Assembly (NCBI GenBank): GCA_963995525.1
Contig: OZ023205.1
Coordinates: forward strand, 59,764,109 to 59,828,108
From: Escarpia spicata
Lineage: Eukaryota > Annelida > Polychaeta > Sabellida > Siboglinidae
Direction of reading: 5' to 3'
DNA: 64,000 nucleotides
Of this stretch, positions 55,921 to 64,000 are shown in pieces. The position numbers were made by a program, and so were the translations under genes. Every line of letters begins with the position of its first letter. Position 1 is the first letter of the stretch. The notes beneath the pieces were generated by a model, which was not told where the DNA came from, did no database searches, and saw only the letters and a program-made list of their open reading frames with translations.

Positions 55921-57960
55921 ATCTGGTGTAAGGGGCCGAGACTAATCTCCTGCTACGAGTAGCTCTTTGCGTGCTGCAATGTGTGCGCAACCCGAGTCCT
56001 GTAATGGTACACATGTATATACCATTCATTTGGATGTTTTACCAAAATAAAACTATTTGAAAATATTGTTCCAGTAACGCATGATGAAAAACAAGATCAT
56101 GTTGTACGCCGTTGATTAGTCCACAACAAAGTGCTAACCCAATAAGTTGTCTTGCTTTTCGTAAGTTCGTTATTACTTAATGTGCCAGCGATAAACACTA
56201 ACACGACAGTGTGACTCGACTCGCTGCGTTATCCCAGACGTCCGCGCTGAAAGCAAGCACAGTTATCCTATTTTCAAACGGCGTACGCTGACAGCATTCG
56301 TAAACAATCTTCTTTCTACTTGGCTACGCATCATCCGACAGTTCCTAAAATAGCGAGACATGCTGCCGACATTTGCACCCGTTGTCTGGAGTGAATTCCC
56401 GGCTTAATAAACATATGATATATTTTCCTTAGTGTCTCACAATACTGCCTGTGGCGCGCCACAGCCCCTACAGCGTCCTACTTCATTACGTTTGTATACA
56501 AACACTCTGCGGGAAACTGGTAGGGCATCGGGTGTACCTGGTCTCCCGGGTCTGTCGGCTTCTTACGTGCCAGAACGCAGAAGAACGGTCTCACGATGCA
56601 CTCATTGTGCCTTGTTTAGGACAAAAACAATTCCCGCATATCACAACGGCTTTCTCGGAAATTGACGGGAGACTCCTTGTCGAGATAGCCACTGGCCATG
56701 TGGTTTCAAAATGGAGGTTAGCTGTCTATTACACATTACATAACTGTCCGCATATGTTATCGTGGGTATCGTACGATTGTTTACTACGAAAGGAAACTCT
56801 CTTATCACATGTGGGATTCGTTCGCTCGCGTGTTTACAAGACTTCGACCTCGGCGTAAAACGAGCCCCGACGTTGACGATACCGTACTAGTTTCCGCTGC
56901 CTCTGCAGACTTATCGCCGAGTCGCTATGTATATTTCGCTTCGGTGCAAATGGTATTCACAAATAAAAATACTAGCTCCGTTCGCAATCTGCTTAACATT
57001 TCACGCAGCTGTATGAACGAGCAGCGGTGGATTTTTGTGTACGAAAAGTGTTTATGCAGTATACGATGGCTGAATGCTTCACGAGAAGACGAGTTCGATT
57101 GAACAGGTCTGCAAGGGAGTGAAGACAAGAGCGCTTTGAGTGCTTATAAGCACTTGCCTTTATTAAGTTCGGACACGGCAATAACATAGGAACGGTTGTG
57201 GAATGCGTGAATTCGATAATTTCCATAAACGACGATTAAGGGGTGAAAATCACACCGACTGAAGTCTGTTCTAAATAAGACCACAGTGAACGAAACACAA
57301 ATGTCTATGTTTAATACTATTTACTGGCTGTCGATATAGAATTATAATGAACTGCGGTTGATGAACAATCCCCTATGAAATAATTGTTACCGCTATTTAA
57401 TTTAATGTCGTATTGATTTTGAGACGGTATTCCATTAGTTGCGCCTTTGAAAAAAATGTTTCATGGAAACGTGATGATTACGACACTAAATGACTTACAT
57501 TTGTAATGCATGGTTGCCGACAGGAAGTCTCGTGTGGTCGCCTAATGGCATACCAGAGAGCGCAACGGCATTAATCGTATTTAGTACACCTATTATCGCC
57601 AACTGGGAAATAGTTGTATGCTAGTTGTCGGCTAATGGAGCAAAACGGAACAACCGACTATGACATAACAACGTCCGTTATTACAAATATATTTCCAGAA
57701 ATTTGGGTGTGTTCAATAACGCTGTTATTGCGAACGTAAGACCTACCAAATAAAACTAAGGTAACATATATACGAAACCAAACTGGGAATTGGGAGTTCA
57801 GAATAAGTAATTACTAATTAAAAAACAAATTGTGCAGCATGTAGTCTGTAGAATCTCGTTTGCTTCTCCAGTCCACTTTGTGCCTACATGATACTATATG
57901 CGGTTCCTGCCAATTCAGTCCTATACGCTATTGCCTTGACTTTAGGAGAGTAGAATTATA
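55921..57960. other. no recognised gene
   Basis: Open frames at 56451-56858 and 56809-57102 lack recognisable domains. A short relative of the dispersed repeat at 12824 lies at 57128-57165. Confidence 0.35.
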
Positions 57961-57964
57961 ATAT

Positions 57965-58115
57965 AGTGACTTCTTCTTACTTCCTCGAAAATCAAGCTCA
58001 GTGGCGCAACAAAACCAAAGGATTAAGCAATCTCGTTATCGTATACAATGCGTGAGTCGTCAACAGATGGTTGAACGTGCTAGGAAGGCAAGGAGGATAA
58101 GCAATATGAAAAATA
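57965..58115. repeat. dispersed repeat related to the seed of the EDEM1 intron 7 array
   Basis: AGCTCAGTGGCGCAACAAAA, CAAAGGATTAAGCAATCTC, GAGTCGTCAACAGATGG and GGAGGATAAGCAA appear in the same order and spacing as around the 60-bp array, here with a single copy of the unit. Confidence 0.8.
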
Positions 58116-60080
58116 TAGTTTTGTTTACTTATAAAGTAATCACATGTTGTGTGAATTCATGTAGGTTGAATTAACATATGGTAATACTTCTTACGGTTGT
58201 TTATAAAATACGAGCCCTTTATCTACAACAGCAGACACACGTAGCTGGTTTGTTTTGTATGTATCCTATATCTCGTTAGGCCTATACAAATATTCTGCGT
58301 TGCGGTGCTTTTCTGCAAAACCTAGGCGTACTTTAAAAAAAAAAAAATTATTATAGAGCTCATATAAAGCTAATTGCTGGTATGGTCCAGAAAAAACAAG
58401 TATGATTGTAAACTTATGTCTGAAACCTGCAGTATAATGTGCGTGGTTAGCGATAGAATGTACCAGTCATCACGAAAACAATAGTTCCCGTTTTAATTAT
58501 ATATAATGTTAATGTTTAGACTATTGACTTCTATGCCACCATATTTATACAATAATTATATTCTATGGTGCAGCAGAAACGGCATAGAAGAAAGTAAAAC
58601 AGTAGAAAACAAAGTCCGACATAGTACACATAATGATGTAAAAGGTAAATTATTTAAATGAGTAAATTTTAAAGTTTATTAGAAATATGCGACGTAGTAG
58701 AAAGAATTATGCAACAAGTTAAAATTATTTACAGTAAAATTAATTACATCGGCGTACCAATCATACACACGCAATTAGACGAACCTACGACGTACAATAC
58801 ATTACTCAGTCATATTCCCCTATCACTCTGCAAGTCTGTAGACCTAATTCCCCTTTCTCCGGGGTGGTTGAAGAAGCCCAAAGTGGGCGTTCCTCTACAA
58901 GGAAAAGAGCACGTTGTACTTGTGACACGTCGTCTACAGCCGCGGGCTCTCGGTGTCTGTCTCAATAGGTCATTAGTGATGTCACCTGGACGCACGCCTC
59001 GAGTGCACATCAATGATTTCTTTCAACAGAAACGTCGTCCATAATAAAGGAGATACTACAGCTCGTCTTCACAAGTTTATGATCGTGTTGGTTGACAGTT
59101 GACATTCGCCTATGCAAACGAGGACGTCGCAATGAATTCTGATTTCCATAAACTCTATACATCGTGCTACTACATAGATGAATGCATGGATGTCTCTTGT
59201 AGTTCTCACAGTAGGCCCCTATCAATGGTCGAGACCTTTCTTGCATCTTCGATTCGATTCAATATATTGTTTCATCGAATGGATACACCATTATATTATG
59301 ATCAGTAGTTTACGAGGTTGAACATTCAGGCCGGAGAGATGAATGTGTGCGCTGTATGACTTTCTGAATGAGGAAAATCTGTCTTCCTAATAGACAGAAT
59401 GCAGCTAAAGGAGGCAGGCAGACAAATGGCGAGACGAATGGGTGGTACTTTACACTAATGTGCTGTCGTGTCAGATACCACAACCTACAGCATCGGAATG
59501 CATCAGAATTGTACATAGAAACTCCCCGCGTTCGACGTCAGCTTCTATCCGAACACCGAGTGGGGGTGTCAATGGCTGTTGTAGTGTCTTTGTCTGGGAA
59601 GGGCTGACTATTGTTGACAAGGCAATGTTTCTTGCGCCGCGTGACGTATCTGCTCTTGAAATTTATATGGATCTATTTGTTAAGCTGTATGCATGGGTAA
59701 TTTGTTTGCGTATTGCTCTCCTCTTCTTTCCCTGTGTATGTCCTGGGTGAGGCTGACTCCGATACTCTTACTCGATTTCTGTTTTCTTTTTCTCCTGCTA
59801 ATTTTACTTGCACTGCTGTCTCCGCACACCTCCATCTTTCGTTTTGTCGTGTGGAAATACGATGCACTTGTATGTTCTTTTGTCTTCTTCTCCTTCGTCC
59901 CTTGCGAGGTGAAGTCTCTCGACGAGTCTCCACCGATCACGACCCTCTGCTCTATTTCTTACTCTCGGTTGTTCAACCCTGCCCATGAGATCTTAAATAA
60001 CCCACACAATTCTTCAAATCCGTATCAAATACAACTCGGTATGACATGGCCAGTTCGTAAAGGATACATCTGTCGATTGA
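58116..60080. other. no recognised gene
   Basis: Several short open frames on both strands overlap each other (58709-59044, 59680-59988) without domain features. Confidence 0.3.
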
Positions 60081-60084
60081 CAAG

Positions 60085-60600
60085 AGGTTGGGATCGGATG
60101 CAGCCTAACAGGAAGACTGGTGAGAAGCCGGATGAGATGTCCAGGACACTTGGTAAGGATGGATGCATACAAACTTGCAAAGAGAGTAGATCAGATGTGG
60201 GATAATACCAACGACGAAGAAGGGAGGACTGTGGGAAGACGGACATGCATCCACATGACACGGTCGGATGAGGATGAGAGATTGAGCGAGGGAGCTGTTA
60301 ACAGGAAGTTATGGAAAGAGAGAACAGAAAGAGTGGTTCGACAATATTGGATCATGGGTGAAGAACAAGGATTGACGAGACAACTGCGTGGAGGAAAGCA
60401 GAAAGCGCGACCTTTTGGAGACACACCAACGAATGGCACGGGACGTTCTCTGCGGTCAACCGTGACAGCCCGAGCAGAAGACACCGACAGACTCCTAGGC
60501 TGCCCAACGGTGGCCACGGGGCACAGCCGTGGGTCGCTTGCGGGGCCGACTGACCAACACAATGAGTCGTCTGCATCGCAAACCTGAAACCGACCACATT
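60085..60600 (+). mobile_element. probable LINE ORF2 C-terminal fragment
   Basis: RSRMRCPGHLVRMDAYKLAK then RVDQMWDNTNDEEGR, and downstream LSEGAVNRKLWKERTERVV. The order 'RWFGH..RM...LPKRV - GRP..RW.D - DR..W...V' is a usual C-terminal pattern of LINE reverse-transcriptase ORFs. No RT core was found next to it. Confidence 0.5.
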
Positions 60601-60619
60601 GACGCCAATCGATCAAAAT

Positions 60620-62320
60620 GTCGTCTGCTTACTGCGACATCACCTCAGCTGCAAAAGAGCAGCCCTTTCAGCGCGTCGAGTGTTATTGACTCCATGACAC
60701 CGCCCGAAAGGCGATATGTCTTTCGATTAAGTTTCATAAAAAGCCGCAAATAGTGCGAGTTGATTGACGAAAAACGCTACACTTTCTGGACTCGTTCCAC
60801 GTCCGGTACAACGAAAGTAGACGTATAATTTCAGTGTGAAGATGACAAAATGCGACAAGCGACATCTACAACTGCACCTTGCTAGGCTGCAATCATATTG
60901 CCATAGGTGTGTATACGTACGTACCTACGTATGTAGGCCTACACGAGTGCGCGTGGTTGTATAAGCTCGTCATGTAAGTTAGTGCTTTAGACTGCATGGC
61001 GTAGGACGCTATCTACGACCGATGATAGATCTAAGTACCAAAGAAGCCGGTACATGAAGTTCATTGATTGTTAAAGGTTACGTTTTATTATGCATTTCCG
61101 AATGGCCATGTTAAGTTAATAGAGTGTACATCACATTTTATGCTTGCGTAGTCGTTAAACGACATTCTCCATTCGGACCCTGAAACGAATGTCTACATGG
61201 GTATCAGTCCTACTGCATCGCCAACTGATTACGTCGATACTTAGACAAATTGCGATTACGTTTAAACTCGAAGAACATACCCAGCTAACTACTACAGTGC
61301 GAGATAATTTCTGAATCTAGTTATTGGTAGATAGTGCTTGCAAAATTGAAATACCGTAGACTGTTTTTTGTTATTAAAATATACCCAATATATACACACT
61401 TCATAATGTTATTTATTCGTAATGCTTGTGGGTCGAAAGTCTACATACAAGTAGGGCCTATCGGTGTAGGGCCCTAGACCCTAATTTAATATTCAGACGA
61501 CATGACGACAGCTAGACACCCGCGCAACCCAGCAGAAGAGCTTGTGGGTTACACTGACGACGTTACCCAAGTACTGTGGTTTGCCCGAGGGCAGATTCGC
61601 CACGGGGGCAGAATCACCATGTGACACCGCCCGACTCAGAGCTTGATTAATGTAGTCGGCGTGTTGGGATAACCAGTGAACTCGTCTCGTAACGTTGCGC
61701 CGCTCTCATTGTGCGCGGGTAATGAAGTGTCGCACCATGAATGCGCTCATTGCTTCAACCGCCCGCGGACATACACACTGTGTACTTTCGCGCCGCCAAA
61801 ATGGAGCGGCAATAATCACGCTCGAGTGGCGACGACCTATTGAATACGATTTGATTTACTAACTTCCCGCCGCGATAAGAACGCTACAGACACACGTCTT
61901 CGTCCCGGGGTGCCGAAACTTTTCCCGTACATACGATTTTTTGTTATGAGAAGCTTGATGTAGGCCTACTCATTCGTCGCAGGGTCAACAGGCAATTAAT
62001 GGTTGTCTCGTTGAAATTATCTGTCACTCAGCGACACCTCTGGACACGTTACCTGCGTGTCTCAGTTCCATTAAACAGCACACTAAATGGTTGGCAAGCA
62101 AACTACAGGGTCTATATTTCGGGAGTTCCGTTGAACTGAATACTAAATGCGTTGTTTACAACGGACTGGTTTACAGACAGTTGGTTTAAAAAGTGCCACC
62201 CCAACAACTACTGATTGTACAAATCAGTACCGTGCAACTGTTGTAATAGAATAATGTTAGCTAATAGCTTTCGTGCAATAGCTGTAGATTGGTTGTTGAA
62301 TACGGCCTGTGGAATTTAAG
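60620..62320. other. no recognised gene
   Basis: No exon, RNA gene or repeat array that I can support. Confidence 0.35.
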
Positions 62321-62326
62321 TTGGTG

Positions 62327-62750
<424 letters not shown>

Positions 62751-64000
62751 GGAGTCCGATGAACCGGTTTATGAATGCCTAAATTGGACCCCCACATTTG
62801 TTCGCTTTCAATAGGGCATGTTGGTAGTGTTCGAATATTTGTATATTATGATCCGTTGAGGTTAGCATATCATAAATATATAAGTATCCTGTAAACTCGG
62901 AATGCTACAATCTCAAATGTGGAGAGATGTAAAATAAACAATGAATAAATTGTTGATCGATTGGTAATTAACATATCATTTAGTTTTACATAATTATTAT
63001 TAAGTGCAAACGTTCGTTGAGCTATATTATCACGAAGAAGAGGATTGATTAATGCTTGAAAAGCCAGTTGTTTAAGGTATATATTGTGTCAGATTGGTTA
63101 GCTAAGTTACGGTTGCATCCAGACCGGTTAGTGTGCGATAAAAGAGAATAACATTAATTAAAATGTTCCTCTAAACATGGAATGCGCAACATCATGTAGA
63201 AATATGTAAGTATTAATAAACAGTAAATTGACTGTGGGGTAACTTACAATATAATTAATAATTAATGCAAATGTTCGTCGAGGCATATTTACCTCAGAAA
63301 GAGTGATAACGCACCCGGCAACGCATGACATGCAGGTGTTGTAAAGTCTGAATATAATATCTTGAATTACAGTTATGATGAATAAAAATGACTGAAAAAA
63401 GATGAATCGAAGCACATATACTAGAGGTTTATTGTAATAAAATCGCATGTTAAAAGCACTTAATTAGATCTATTTAAAATGTAAAATGTTGTTATGGCTC
63501 AATCGATCCCATGTAATGGGTCCACTAATTTGAATGTATTTAGAAATAGACATATCCCAGCCGCACAAGTTTCACGACCCTCTTAGAGGACATACATATT
63601 TACATGACTGGGCAATTGTAATGTTAAAAACTGTGTTATTCCATTTTATGTTATGGCTAAAAACGTTACAAATGGCTCGTGGCCCCCGCCCCCCCCCCCC
63701 CCCACCTTCCCCTACTTCGAACGATGAATTGCAAATGAACTTATTTATGTTCTCGTTTGTAGGCTATCTTTTATGCTCAATTTAGAACCACCTTCTTGGA
63801 ATTAAAAGCCATCGTGCAGTAGGAATTGACATTTTAGTACTTCAGTGAGATTCATCTCTTTACAACGTAAGATCAACACCCAATCATATATGACACAGTC
63901 ATACTAAAACATTGGCCCATTGTCACGTAATAACAACGGGATTTTGGTTGGTACGTTATTTCATGATGTTACCCCTAACTTCTTATCAACATCCATTACG
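62751..64000. other. no recognised gene
   Basis: AT-rich; a poly-C run at 63690-63703 is the only repeat seen. Confidence 0.35.

Noticed and set aside
56451..57102. Open frames of 135 and 97 codons
   Set aside because: They overlap each other in different frames and show no domain, signal or splice support.
60191..60616. 141-codon minus-strand frame
   Set aside because: Antisense to the better-supported LINE-like plus-strand reading.

Overview
The window is metazoan nuclear DNA: split genes with GT-AG introns, CR1/L2- and RTE-type LINE remains, Penelope and hAT pieces, and very abundant micro- and minisatellites. The mix suggests a marine invertebrate (mollusc/other lophotrochozoan or a basal deuterostome); I cannot place it more closely from sequence alone.

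Layout. (1) 1-6300: two decayed LINEs and, on the minus strand, the first three coding exons of an unfinished gene (5888 to 2212). It encodes a secreted or membrane protein whose signal peptide is split by intron 1; the rest lies beyond the left edge. (2) 6300-15400: no recognised host gene; a 550-bp polypurine tract, a hAT-like element with degraded ends, a dead RTE LINE, an L2 3' end and short repeats. (3) 15442-28940, plus strand: a complete 12-exon ABTB1 gene (ankyrin repeats plus two BTB/POZ domains). Its exons join in phase to 476 codons. Its introns carry several tandem arrays, two of which contain splice-site sequences. (4) 28941-31804: convergent intergenic region with a palindromic minisatellite and a dispersed repeat. 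(5) 42470-31805, minus strand: a complete 12-exon EDEM1 gene (ER GH47 mannosidase-like), 576 codons, with an 18-copy near-perfect 60-bp array in intron 7. (6) 42500-47900: hAT and Penelope remains, GT-rich repeats. (7) 47880-64000: a GC-rich promoter-like region with CRE, octamer and TATA motifs, then a candidate first coding exon (48668-48728) with a good splice donor; the remaining 15 kb looks like intron or intergenic DNA full of minisatellites and a large AT hairpin.

The most striking observation is in ABTB1. The 3' splice site of exon 11, together with the first codons of that exon, has been tandemly multiplied so that 19 near-identical TTGTCTTGTAG acceptors lie in a row before the exon. 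The same gene has seven tandem copies of a strong AAAG|GTAAGT donor-like motif just after the weak donor of exon 4; that motif comes from a dispersed repeat whose other local copy has a C in place of the T of GT. A third, weaker case sits at the EDEM1 stop codon and AATAAA hexamer. Together they suggest that repeat expansion here has copied RNA-processing signals. ABTB1 and EDEM1 are not known to act together: the first is a cytoplasmic BTB adaptor, the second an ER quality-control lectin/mannosidase.
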